From an uncultured Solobacterium sp. (GTDB lineage Bacteria > Bacillota_I > Bacilli_A > Erysipelotrichales > Erysipelotrichaceae): a stretch of 6,112 nucleotides of DNA. The stretch spans positions 1-6,112 of the forward strand of contig CAJJTI010000112.1 of assembly GCA_905194705.1 (NCBI GenBank), written 5' to 3'. The stretch's first letter is position 1. Each line of letters begins with the position of its first letter. The position numbers and the translations under genes are program-made. Below, piece after piece: positions 1-5,444 of this stretch. The notes beneath the pieces are model-generated. The model was not told where the DNA came from and ran no database searches. It was given only the letters and a program-made list of their open reading frames with translations.

Positions 1-123
1 CAGCAAAAAACGATTGAAGTAACACCCAAAATAACACTTAGTGAAATAAGTATAGATATGACTTATAAAAAATACATGAAACAAATGCTTAATAATCCAT
101 ATACAACAGAATTAATTGATTAG
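1..123 (+). CDS. 3' end of an unrecognised gene (C-terminal 40 residues)
   Basis: Frame 1 is open from the first base of the window to a TAG stop at 121-123 and encodes 40 residues ending in NNPYTTELID. The start lies outside the window. The piece is hydrophilic, with mixed charged and polar residues (many Lys, Thr, Ile, Asn), no membrane segment and no motif I recognise, so it is probably the end of a soluble protein. It is on the same strand as the small membrane-protein gene at 298-525 and the two could share a transcript, although the strong hairpin at 212-251 lies between them. No function is proposed. Confidence concerns only its being coding: a 40-codon open frame in AT-rich DNA is suggestive, not proof. 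Confidence 0.5.
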   Translation, partial: QQKTIEVTPKITLSEISIDMTYKKYMKQMLNNPYTTELID

Positions 124-144
124 ATAGATTTGGTATTATAAAAT
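116..144 (+). promoter_or_regulatory. possible sigma-A-type promoter ahead of the leader ORF and hairpin
   Basis: TTGATT (116-121) and TAAAAT (139-144) are separated by 17 bp and match the -35 and -10 consensus at 4/6 and 5/6 positions. A second -10-like TATAAT lies at 146-151 without a partner at good spacing. The site overlaps the stop codon of the upstream gene. It would give a leader of about 145 nt ahead of the gene at 298, containing the short ORF and hairpins. Such matches occur by chance in AT-rich DNA, so this is tentative. Confidence 0.28.
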
Positions 145-194
145 ATATAATAAGGATAACTATACATTGTTAAGATATATGAAAAGAGGAATTA

Positions 195-212
195 AAATGT
201 CAGCCGACATTT
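195..212. repeat. small inverted repeat (7-bp stem, 4-nt loop)
   Basis: AAATGTC (195-201) pairs with GACATTT (206-212) around the loop AGCC. In a plus-strand RNA it would enclose the ATG of the possible leader ORF (197-199). It abuts the larger inverted repeat, sharing base 212. Read on the minus strand, the stem is followed by TAATT, leaving only a short T-run, so it would be at most a weak terminator for transcripts coming from the HAD gene. Confidence 0.5.
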
Positions 213-223
213 CAGAAATCTGA
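197..223 (+). CDS. possible 8-codon leader peptide (MSADISEI)
   Basis: An ATG at 197-199 is preceded by AGAGGA (185-190) at 6 nt spacing, a good Shine-Dalgarno arrangement, and opens a reading frame of eight codons ending in TGA (221-223). Its stop codon lies inside the 5' arm of the perfect inverted repeat at 212-251, and its start codon lies in the 5' arm of a smaller hairpin (195-212). A ribosome finishing this ORF would cover part of the 5' arm of the large hairpin, which is the geometry of leader-peptide attenuators. No known leader peptide is recognised, and there is no run of one amino acid as in amino-acid biosynthesis leaders. It may be a chance ORF. Confidence 0.3.
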   Translation: MSADISEI

Positions 224-257
224 TGTAAGCAAGCTTACATCAGATTTCTGATCTTTT
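212..257 (+). terminator. perfect 19-bp inverted repeat with short U-rich tail: terminator or attenuator
   Basis: Bases 212-230 are exactly complementary to 233-251 with AA between, so the RNA would form an 18-bp stem closed by a CAAG tetraloop. Each arm also contains a smaller imperfect dyad (TCAGA-AA-TCTGA at 212-223 in the left arm). On the plus strand the stem is followed by TCTTTT (252-257), a short U-rich tract consistent with a Rho-independent terminator or attenuator. It lies 46 nt before the start of the gene at 298. It could terminate the upstream gene, attenuate the downstream one together with the leader ORF at 197-223, or be a remnant mobile-element end. The inverted repeat is certain; the role is inferred. 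Confidence 0.6.
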
Positions 258-297
258 AACCATGATATCATAATTTATTATTGAAGGAGAACAGTAT

Positions 298-525
298 ATG
301 AAAAAACGAGTAAATACTATTTTTGTTATTATTTGCATAGTAGATATTATTGTAAGTCTTATACTGATTGATGTTCCAGGGATAAACATCGCGGTAATTA
401 TAATAAGTTTGTTTTTTTTAGGAATCTTATATTATATTGTAAGAAAGCTTTTGTATTTGGAGGAACTGCTTTTAGCGATAAATCGACGTGAGGATAATAA
501 GGAAATACATGAAAAAATTATGTGA
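298..525 (+). CDS. small two-helix membrane protein, function unknown
   Basis: This 75-residue protein starts at an ATG preceded by GAAGGAGA (283-290) at 7 nt spacing, a strong ribosome binding site that supports real translation. After a basic N-terminus (MKKR) come two hydrophobic segments, about residues 6-26 and 29-48, separated by a short turn with Pro and Gly (VPGIN). A charged, probably amphipathic cytoplasmic tail rich in Glu, Lys and Arg follows (about 49-75). No signal-peptidase site or lipobox is seen. I do not recognise a family. Size and topology resemble many small membrane proteins, including immunity-type proteins, but nothing specific supports such a role. Its 3' end overlaps the convergent HAD gene by 54 bp, and it lies downstream of the leader ORF and hairpin at 197-257. 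Confidence 0.65.
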   Translation: MKKRVNTIFVIICIVDIIVSLILIDVPGINIAVIIISLFFLGILYYIVRKLLYLEELLLAINRREDNKEIHEKIM

Positions 526-1176
526 TTTTAAAATTAGATCTGTAACGTCCTTTAAATTATCTACTAAAATATCCGCCTTTTCTTGATTTATGCCGAAACG
601 ATAATCTTTAATTCCTATTGTATATAAATTGGCATTCTTAGCTGCTTGAATACCAAGAGCTGAATCTTCTACAACTATACATTCATCATCATTTAAGTCA
701 AAATGTTCTTTGCATTTATTGTAAATTTGTGGAGATGGTTTTGATTCTGTTAAATCTCTTCCTGAAATAACAAAATCAAAAATACCTTCTAGTCCACATG
801 CTATTATATTTCTTTGCAAATATTCCATTGCTGAAGAAGATGCTAATGCAAGAAGAAATTCTTTTTCTTTGAGTGTAGTTAAAGCCTCTTTTACTTCAGG
901 AAACATAATTGTACCGTAATTAAAATCTTTTAATTTTTTATGTGCATTTACAATTCCTTCATCAAATTCTTCATATGTATATGGAATTATATCTTTATAT
1001 TCATCATAAACACCTTTCCAATAATTTAATTTTGGATTACTACCGATATCTCCATAAACTATACTCTCGGATAATGGAATATTTGCTTCTTTAAAATAAT
1101 TAATAGTATTATCAGTGTGTAATTTTTCCGAATCAACTATAACCCCATCAAAATCAAAAAATATTGCTTTAATCAT
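472..1176 (-). CDS. HAD-IA family phosphatase / beta-phosphoglucomutase-like hydrolase
   Basis: This is a 234-residue cytoplasmic haloacid-dehalogenase-superfamily hydrolase, expected to act on a small phosphorylated metabolite with Mg2+. Motif I is DFDG with nucleophile Asp8 and acid/base Asp10. The cap domain lies roughly at residues 16-85. Motif II is ASSS (112-115), the motif III lysine is Lys146 in KPSP, and motif IV is VVEDSALG with Glu170-Asp171. The start at 1176 is chosen because AGGAGGGA lies about 10 nt upstream; an in-frame ATG at 1203 lacks a ribosome binding site and would overlap the upstream gene. Only 19 nt separate it from that membrane-protein gene, suggesting co-transcription. 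The normal HAD fold ends near residue 217; the last 17 residues (hydrophobic, FFMYFLIIL) come entirely from the strand opposite the gene at 298-525. Substrate unknown. Confidence 0.88.
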   Translation of the reverse strand: MIKAIFFDFDGVIVDSEKLHTDNTINYFKEANIPLSESIVYGDIGSNPKLNYWKGVYDEYKDIIPYTYEEFDEGIVNAHKKLKDFNYGTIMFPEVKEALTTLKEKEFLLALASSSAMEYLQRNIIACGLEGIFDFVISGRDLTESKPSPQIYNKCKEHFDLNDDECIVVEDSALGIQAAKNANLYTIGIKDYRFGINQEKADILVDNLKDVTDLILKSHNFFMYFLIILTSIYR

Positions 1177-1195
1177 ATCTAGTCTCCCTCCTGTA

Positions 1196-1702
1196 TTAAT
1201 CATTATTTATATTATTCCATCCAAAGCGAATTATTGAAATAATAATAGATAACTCTGTAACAACTTCATCTAAAATTCCTGCCCACGATCCTACAATCAC
1301 ATCATATATAATCCATAAGGGCGAATTCACAAACATAGCAACTGCACGAATCTTTTTAGCATTATATGTATAGCTTCCAATTGTTGTGGCAATATTAGCA
1401 ATTATTGGAAGTAAAGATATAAATCCAGACCATGTAAAAAATAACGTCATTACTTGTAGTAAACAAATAATCAAACACATCTCTTTACTTTTAGCAAATT
1501 TAGAATTACTTGATAAACAGAAAGAGCGTGCAGTATTCAAAATATAACTAATTCCACCAGTATATGCTCCAAGTAGAAATAAATGTGTCGTATAAAATAA
1601 ATATGATAAAAACTGAACTTTAAACATATTCTTTTTATTCTTACATTGAAATGAAACAAAAAATAATATAGTTCCTAAAAAACCAATTAATTGTATCCAC
1701 AT
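1196..1702 (-). CDS. ygjV: YgjV-family inner-membrane protein
   Basis: This 168-residue polytopic membrane protein resembles the YgjV family (Imp-YgjV domain), whose function is not established. Family-like features are an N-terminal helix followed by a basic stretch (FQCKNKKNMF, 18-27), a second helix with TTHLFLLGAYTGG (38-50) and NTARSF (56-61), and a C-terminal block NSPLWIIYDVIVGSWAGILDE (126-146). About five hydrophobic segments can be drawn (1-19, 30-48, 74-91, 93-110, 120-140) plus a last amphipathic one (145-160). The start at 1702 is preferred because GGGAG lies about 11 nt upstream and the hydrophobic helix begins at once; an in-frame ATG at 1732 would add ten residues but has no ribosome binding site. 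It lies downstream of the PTS operon terminator and 19 nt ahead of the second HAD gene. Its base composition is clearly more AT-rich than the PTS genes. Confidence 0.75.
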   Translation of the reverse strand: MWIQLIGFLGTILFFVSFQCKNKKNMFKVQFLSYLFYTTHLFLLGAYTGGISYILNTARSFCLSSNSKFAKSKEMCLIICLLQVMTLFFTWSGFISLLPIIANIATTIGSYTYNAKKIRAVAMFVNSPLWIIYDVIVGSWAGILDEVVTELSIIISIIRFGWNNINND

Positions 1703-1758
1703 AATCTCTAAATCTCCCAATTTTGGCATCATTTTTTATATTCAAATGTTGTATCTTC

Positions 1759-1789
1759 AAAAAAATAAGGATTCTTCTGAACCCTTATT
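1759..1789 (-). terminator. Rho-independent terminator of the PTS operon
   Basis: In the minus-strand transcript, AAUAAGGGUUC (rc of 1779-1789) pairs with GAAUCCUUAUU (rc of 1764-1774) as an 11-bp stem including one G-U pair. The loop is AGAA, and U5 follows directly (rc of 1759-1763; seven U in a row counting the end of the stem). It lies about 40 nt after the stop codon of the BtpA gene and before the YgjV-family gene. It therefore marks the end of the PTS-HAD-BtpA transcription unit. It is strong only in the minus direction. Confidence 0.85.
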
Positions 1790-1828
1790 CTATCATCAAT
1801 TTTATATTATGATTAGCAATGAAAAGTA

Positions 1829-2635
1829 TTATTGATCTTTTCTTGCTTCACGAGCATTTTCCATAAGTTTTTTAACTCTAGTTTCATCAACTTGATTATA
1901 GAATTTGCCATCAAATTTAGTAGATGTTGCTACAATTGCACCATCAGTAACTGCTAAAATTTCTTTTACTGTTTCTGGTTTAACACCGTTTGAAGCAAAT
2001 ACAGGTGTATCTGTAACTTCTTTAATTGCTTTAACTTGTTCAACATCAATTGCAGAACCAGGAGTTGTACTATAAACAAGCATTGCATCAGGACCAACAT
2101 TAAATGCTAATGTTTTTGCAACTTCTTTTAATGGTCTTTCTGCAACTTGTCTGCAACCTTCTGGAACAATTGCAGTCATTGTTTTACATCCCATTAGATC
2201 TAATGCTGCTCTATGTCTTTCAAGTTCACCTGGATCAATATCACTAATACCATAAACACCTGCTGCAGCACCATGAATTACTTCTCTAATAAAATCTGCT
2301 TCAACTGCAGCTGCTAAGTCAAATCCTTTTTTGGCATCTGATGCAACACAAACTCCAAATGGAACTTTAATTTCTGATTTTAACTCACCAATAACTCTAG
2401 CCATTGTTGCAACTGTAACAACTTTTACATCTCTTGTATAAGGAATACTAAATTCATTACAGAATAAAATTCCATCAATACCACCATTTTGATAAGCATG
2501 TAAATCTTTTCTAGCTGCTTCGATTACACCTTGAATACCTGTACTTCTGTCATATTTTGGATCAGTAGGCATTGCATGCATATGTAATACTCCAATTACA
2601 GGTTTATCAGTTCCAAACATTTCTTTCATCCACAT
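1829..2635 (-). CDS. btpA: BtpA/SgcQ-family TIM-barrel protein
   Basis: This 268-residue cytoplasmic protein belongs to the BtpA family, named for a cyanobacterial photosystem I biogenesis protein but common in non-photosynthetic bacteria, where E. coli SgcQ sits in a PTS-linked operon. Family blocks seen are VIGVLHMHAMPTDP (13-26), NGGIDGILFCNE (50-61), the VPFGVCVASDAKKGFDL stretch leading to ADFIR (91-117), and FASNGVKPETV with DGAIVATSTKFDG (213-243). The last block looks like the phosphate-binding end of a (beta/alpha)8 barrel. The enzymatic reaction of the family is not established to my knowledge; action on a sugar phosphate made by the PTS is inferred. The start at 2635 is chosen for AAGGAGG at about 8 nt. 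An in-frame ATG at 2716 would overlap the HAD gene by 68 bp and adds a non-family extension. It lies 13 nt behind the HAD gene and is the last gene before the terminator. Confidence 0.9.
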   Translation of the reverse strand: MWMKEMFGTDKPVIGVLHMHAMPTDPKYDRSTGIQGVIEAARKDLHAYQNGGIDGILFCNEFSIPYTRDVKVVTVATMARVIGELKSEIKVPFGVCVASDAKKGFDLAAAVEADFIREVIHGAAAGVYGISDIDPGELERHRAALDLMGCKTMTAIVPEGCRQVAERPLKEVAKTLAFNVGPDAMLVYSTTPGSAIDVEQVKAIKEVTDTPVFASNGVKPETVKEILAVTDGAIVATSTKFDGKFYNQVDETRVKKLMENAREARKDQ

Positions 2636-2648
2636 AATAATTTCCTCC

Positions 2649-3290
2649 TTATTTAGACCATTCAATTTCTTTATATGATTTAACACTAATATTAGCTTCA
2701 CTGGTATCTTGTTCAATAATTGAGCCTTTGTATCCTATAGTATAAATTCCCGCTGATACCCCAGAATGAATACCACTCTTAGAATCTTCTATTACCATCA
2801 AATCATCTGTGCCAATATTCATTTTTTTTGCTGTCAAAATATATATATCAGGTGAAGGTTTCCCATTCTGTACTTCTTCACCTGATGTAATAAAGTCAAA
2901 GTATTCTTCAATATCAAGTCTTTTCAATACGTCATTGATATAATCTTTTTTAGATGATGACGCAATAGCTAATGTAATATTATTTTCTTTACAATCTTTC
3001 AGAAATTCTTTTAAAAATGGCATTGGTACTAGTTTTGCATTTTTAATTGAATCATTAAATAATTTTCTCTGTTCTACTATTAATTCATCGATTGAAGTAT
3101 CTAGTTTAAACTTTTCAATTAACCCGCTAGCAATCTTAGGCATTGGTTTTCCTAGAACAAACACTAAATCTTCATAATCTGCTTCAATATTGAATGCTTT
3201 TAAATATATTTTTACTGTATCTAGATATATTTTCTCACTATCTAATAAACAGCCATCACAATCAAATATTATACCTATTGGTTTCTTCAT
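2649..3290 (-). CDS. HAD-IA phosphatase / beta-phosphoglucomutase-like enzyme of the PTS operon
   Basis: This 213-residue cytoplasmic HAD-superfamily protein has the normal length for the beta-phosphoglucomutase-like subgroup. Motif I is DCDGCLLDSE with Asp10 and Asp12, and the helical cap lies at about 16-85. Motif II is ASSS (110-113), Lys144 is in GKPSPD (143-148), and VIEDS (166-170) supplies Glu168-Asp169 for the metal. All catalytic residues are present. Subgroup members either dephosphorylate small sugar phosphates or move a phosphate within a hexose; the motifs do not decide between these. AAAGGT 6 nt upstream is a moderate ribosome binding site. The gene follows IID by 69 nt, a gap holding a stem-loop, and precedes the BtpA gene by 13 nt. 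This position suggests it processes the phosphorylated sugar delivered by the PTS. Confidence 0.9.
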   Translation of the reverse strand: MKKPIGIIFDCDGCLLDSEKIYLDTVKIYLKAFNIEADYEDLVFVLGKPMPKIASGLIEKFKLDTSIDELIVEQRKLFNDSIKNAKLVPMPFLKEFLKDCKENNITLAIASSSKKDYINDVLKRLDIEEYFDFITSGEEVQNGKPSPDIYILTAKKMNIGTDDLMVIEDSKSGIHSGVSAGIYTIGYKGSIIEQDTSEANISVKSYKEIEWSK

Positions 3291-3309
3291 ACTTTACCTT
3301 TGTATTAAG

Positions 3310-3352
3310 AAAGAGAGACTTTCAAAATATACTTATTTTTAAATCTCCCTTT
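3310..3352 (-). promoter_or_regulatory. intercistronic stem-loop between IID and the HAD gene
   Basis: In the minus-strand mRNA, AAAGGGAGA (rc of 3344-3352) pairs with TCTCTCTTT (rc of 3310-3318), nine pairs including one G-U. After a one-base bulge the inner arms, rc of 3334-3343 and rc of 3320-3329, pair at 9 of 10 positions around a 4-nt loop. The whole 43-nt element fills most of the gap after the IID stop codon. It is followed by CTTAATACAAAGG rather than a U-tract, so it is unlikely to terminate. Similar structures in other operons protect upstream mRNA from 3' exonucleases or set cleavage points; that role here is inferred. Confidence 0.55.
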
Positions 3353-3359
3353 TCAATTA

Positions 3360-4193
3360 TTATAAAATTCCTACTAAACTACATACGATTGCAACGATAA
3401 ACATAGCAATCATGATTTTAAATACAGTGACACCTTTTTGTAATTGACTAAATACAGTTAATACAGCTACTGCCGGTAACATGCAAGGGAGAATTGCGTC
3501 AAGAAGTTCTTGAATTACAACTTCAGATCCACTTACTGTGAATTGTAATGGTGTAGTAATACTAACGTTATTAGCAATCATAGCACCTGCTATTGTCAAA
3601 CCAACAATAGATAACAAGTCTGTAATTTTCGCCATGATTTTCTTATCAGTAATTTTACTTAATACACTACGTCCAACTTTATAACCTTGTTTGAATGTAA
3701 AGATACCCATAGCTAATAAATATGCACCATATAGTAAGATAAATACAATTGGTCCTAAAGGAGAACCCTTTAATGTCATATCTACTGCAATAGCTAAGGA
3801 AACAGTTTTTACTAAACCTTGTGTAATAGTATCACCGATACCAGCTAATGGGCCCATTAAACCGACTTTAACAGTTTTAATCATATCTTCATCAACATTA
3901 CCACCGTTAGCTAAATCTTCTTCCATCGAACAAACTAGTCCAGGAATAAATGCACCCCAGTTATTTTCTGTATTGAAGAACAACATGTGTCTTCTTAATG
4001 CTTCAATACGTTTTTCTTTATCATCACCATATAAACGGTTGATAACTGGAACCATTGAATGACAGAAACCTAATGACATAAGTCTTTCATATGATAAGCA
4101 ACATTCAGTCATTGTTTCCCATAGGATAAATGTTCTAACTAAATCTTGTTTAGTTAACTTCTTTTCTGAAGTCATAACAGCATTTTCACTCAT
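3360..4193 (-). CDS. PTS mannose/fructose/sorbose-family IID component
   Basis: This 277-residue membrane subunit forms, with IIC, the sugar-translocating part of a mannose-family phosphotransferase system. The cytoplasmic N-terminal part carries the family blocks MTECCLSYERLMSLGF (28-43), FFNTENNWGAFIPGLVCSMEE (72-92) and GLMGPLAGIGDT (111-122). Hydrophobic segments follow at about 126-140, 146-166, 192-208, 233-250 and 258-276. Length is normal for IID. Its ATG overlaps the IIC stop by one base (TAATG, 4191-4195), which implies translational coupling; GAAGGAG lies 10 nt upstream. Family membership is clear, but the sugar (mannose, fructose, sorbose, an amino sugar or another) cannot be read from the sequence. 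Confidence 0.95.
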   Translation of the reverse strand: MSENAVMTSEKKLTKQDLVRTFILWETMTECCLSYERLMSLGFCHSMVPVINRLYGDDKEKRIEALRRHMLFFNTENNWGAFIPGLVCSMEEDLANGGNVDEDMIKTVKVGLMGPLAGIGDTITQGLVKTVSLAIAVDMTLKGSPLGPIVFILLYGAYLLAMGIFTFKQGYKVGRSVLSKITDKKIMAKITDLLSIVGLTIAGAMIANNVSITTPLQFTVSGSEVVIQELLDAILPCMLPAVAVLTVFSQLQKGVTVFKIMIAMFIVAIVCSLVGIL

Positions 4194-4945
4194 TATTCAT
4201 TTGCTCCTTCCGTCAATTTATCTAATCCTAATGCCCAATATAGAAGAGCTGCCGCAGCACCGACTAATGTACAAGCAATAATATCAAGATGTAAATAAGC
4301 AACTAATACAAATCCAATGATTGCAAAAGCGAAGAATTTTTTCTTGTACACTGCTTTGAACATCATTCCAATACCTAATGCTGGTAGTACTGATCCAATA
4401 ACTGTTAATGCTTTAGATACTTGTGCTGGCATTGCATTCATGAAGTTTTCAAATACACCTGCGCCAAAATAGCAAATAATGAATGCTGGAATTCCATATA
4501 CTACAGCACAGAATAAGTTAGGTAGTAACCAGTCATAAACCCATAAACGTTTTGTTTCACCTGTTTCGATATATTTATCAGCCATATGAACGAATGCAAC
4601 GTTAACTGTCATTGTTGCGTTTGAAGCTAATAAACCAAGAGTTCCTAATGTTACAGCAATTGTTACACCAACTTCAGGAGTTTGATGTGATAGCATAGTA
4701 ACTGCTGTTGCAATAACACCTGCGTAGCATTTATCAAATGAAGAAATACCACCCACAGTAATTTGTCCCATATAAATTAATTGGATTGTTGCACCAATTA
4801 AAGCACCTTGTGTCCAATCTCCTAAGATTAATCCAACTAATGCGCCTTCTACAATTGGGTTTCTGAAAATCCAAACCCATAATTCTAAGAAAACGCCACC
4901 ACACATCGTCGCAAGTACGCCGATCAATATTGATTGTAATAACAT
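4193..4945 (-). CDS. PTS mannose/fructose/sorbose-family IIC component
   Basis: This 250-residue polytopic membrane protein is the IIC permease subunit, carrying the sugar path together with IID. Family-like stretches are RNPIVEGALVGLILGDWTQG (28-47), GATIQLIYMGQITVGG (51-66), MTVNVAFVHMADKYIE (112-127) and MNAMPAQVSKALTVIG (169-184). Several hydrophobic segments are evident, about 3-20, 32-58, 74-86, 93-110, 140-160, 180-196 and 204-238. AGGAGG lies only 4 nt before the ATG, and the IIB stop codon overlaps this site; the gap to IIB is 9 nt. The protein ends with the stop/start overlap into IID. Length and order (A-B-C-D) match separate-subunit mannose-family systems. Confidence 0.95.
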   Translation of the reverse strand: MLLQSILIGVLATMCGGVFLELWVWIFRNPIVEGALVGLILGDWTQGALIGATIQLIYMGQITVGGISSFDKCYAGVIATAVTMLSHQTPEVGVTIAVTLGTLGLLASNATMTVNVAFVHMADKYIETGETKRLWVYDWLLPNLFCAVVYGIPAFIICYFGAGVFENFMNAMPAQVSKALTVIGSVLPALGIGMMFKAVYKKKFFAFAIIGFVLVAYLHLDIIACTLVGAAAALLYWALGLDKLTEGANE

Positions 4946-4954
4946 AAATCCTCC

Positions 4955-5422
4955 TTATTCACTAAATGTTGTACGTTTTTCATCAGGAGTAACTTGGAAA
5001 TAAACATCAATTCCACTATCCTGAATTTCTTTTAAAGTATCTTTTTCTGATTGACTTGCTGAAATATTCTTAAATAATTTCTTTCTTTCAGGTCCAGCTC
5101 CAATACCACCGATATTTAATTCTTTTAACTTTGGTCCTACTTTAAAAATTTCTTTTGCCACATATGGGAATTTAACCAAAATTAATGTGTTTTCTGGGGC
5201 ATCATCTAATTTTTCAAGTAATGTTGGCATTTCAGAAAGGCCTGAAATAATTAACTCTCTATCTGATGGTGCAACCATTTGCATTACCCCTTTGATAAAG
5301 TCATCTTTTGCGACACCGTCATCAATAATCCAAATTTTTGAAGCTTGAATTGCCTTTGCCCAAGCTGTAACAATTTGACCATGAATTAGACGATCGTCAA
5401 TTCTAATCATTTTAATTGGCAT
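4955..5422 (-). CDS. PTS mannose/fructose/sorbose-family IIB component
   Basis: This 155-residue cytoplasmic phosphocarrier receives the phosphate from IIA and passes it to the incoming sugar. The N-terminal signature RIDDRLIHGQI (7-17) carries the phosphorylated His14. Other family features are WIIDDGVAKDDF (31-42), VKFPYVAKEIF (83-93) and LNIGGIGAGPERKKL (102-116). Length is typical for a free-standing IIB. The start is supported by AAAGGAGG 7 nt upstream; Met5 would be too close to the signature and lacks such a site. It lies 22 nt after IIA and 9 nt before IIC. Confidence 0.95.
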   Translation of the reverse strand: MPIKMIRIDDRLIHGQIVTAWAKAIQASKIWIIDDGVAKDDFIKGVMQMVAPSDRELIISGLSEMPTLLEKLDDAPENTLILVKFPYVAKEIFKVGPKLKELNIGGIGAGPERKKLFKNISASQSEKDTLKEIQDSGIDVYFQVTPDEKRTTFSE

Positions 5423-5444
5423 AATTTGTCCTCCTTTGCTCTCC

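Noticed and set aside
195..251. Transposon or MITE end
   Set aside because: The inverted repeats suggest it, but there is no second copy in the window, no target-site duplication that I can see, and no transposase.
1177..1203. Nine-residue N-terminal extension of the second HAD protein
   Set aside because: No ribosome binding site precedes the ATG at 1203, it overlaps the YgjV-family stop codon, and AGGAGGGA directly serves the ATG at 1176, where the HAD fold begins.
2636..2716. 27-residue N-terminal extension of the BtpA protein from an upstream ATG
   Set aside because: It would overlap the HAD coding region by 68 bp, has no family resemblance, and the strong AAGGAGG lies before the ATG at 2635.
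3194..3400. 68-codon plus-strand open frame across the IID/HAD junction
   Set aside because: It overlaps the HAD gene start, the intercistronic hairpin and the IID 3' end; its hydrophobic look follows from AT-rich antisense sequence.
3691..4062. 123-codon plus-strand open frame inside the IID gene
   Set aside because: It is antisense to a clear, conserved IID gene and its translation has no recognisable family; it is a shadow of the coding strand.
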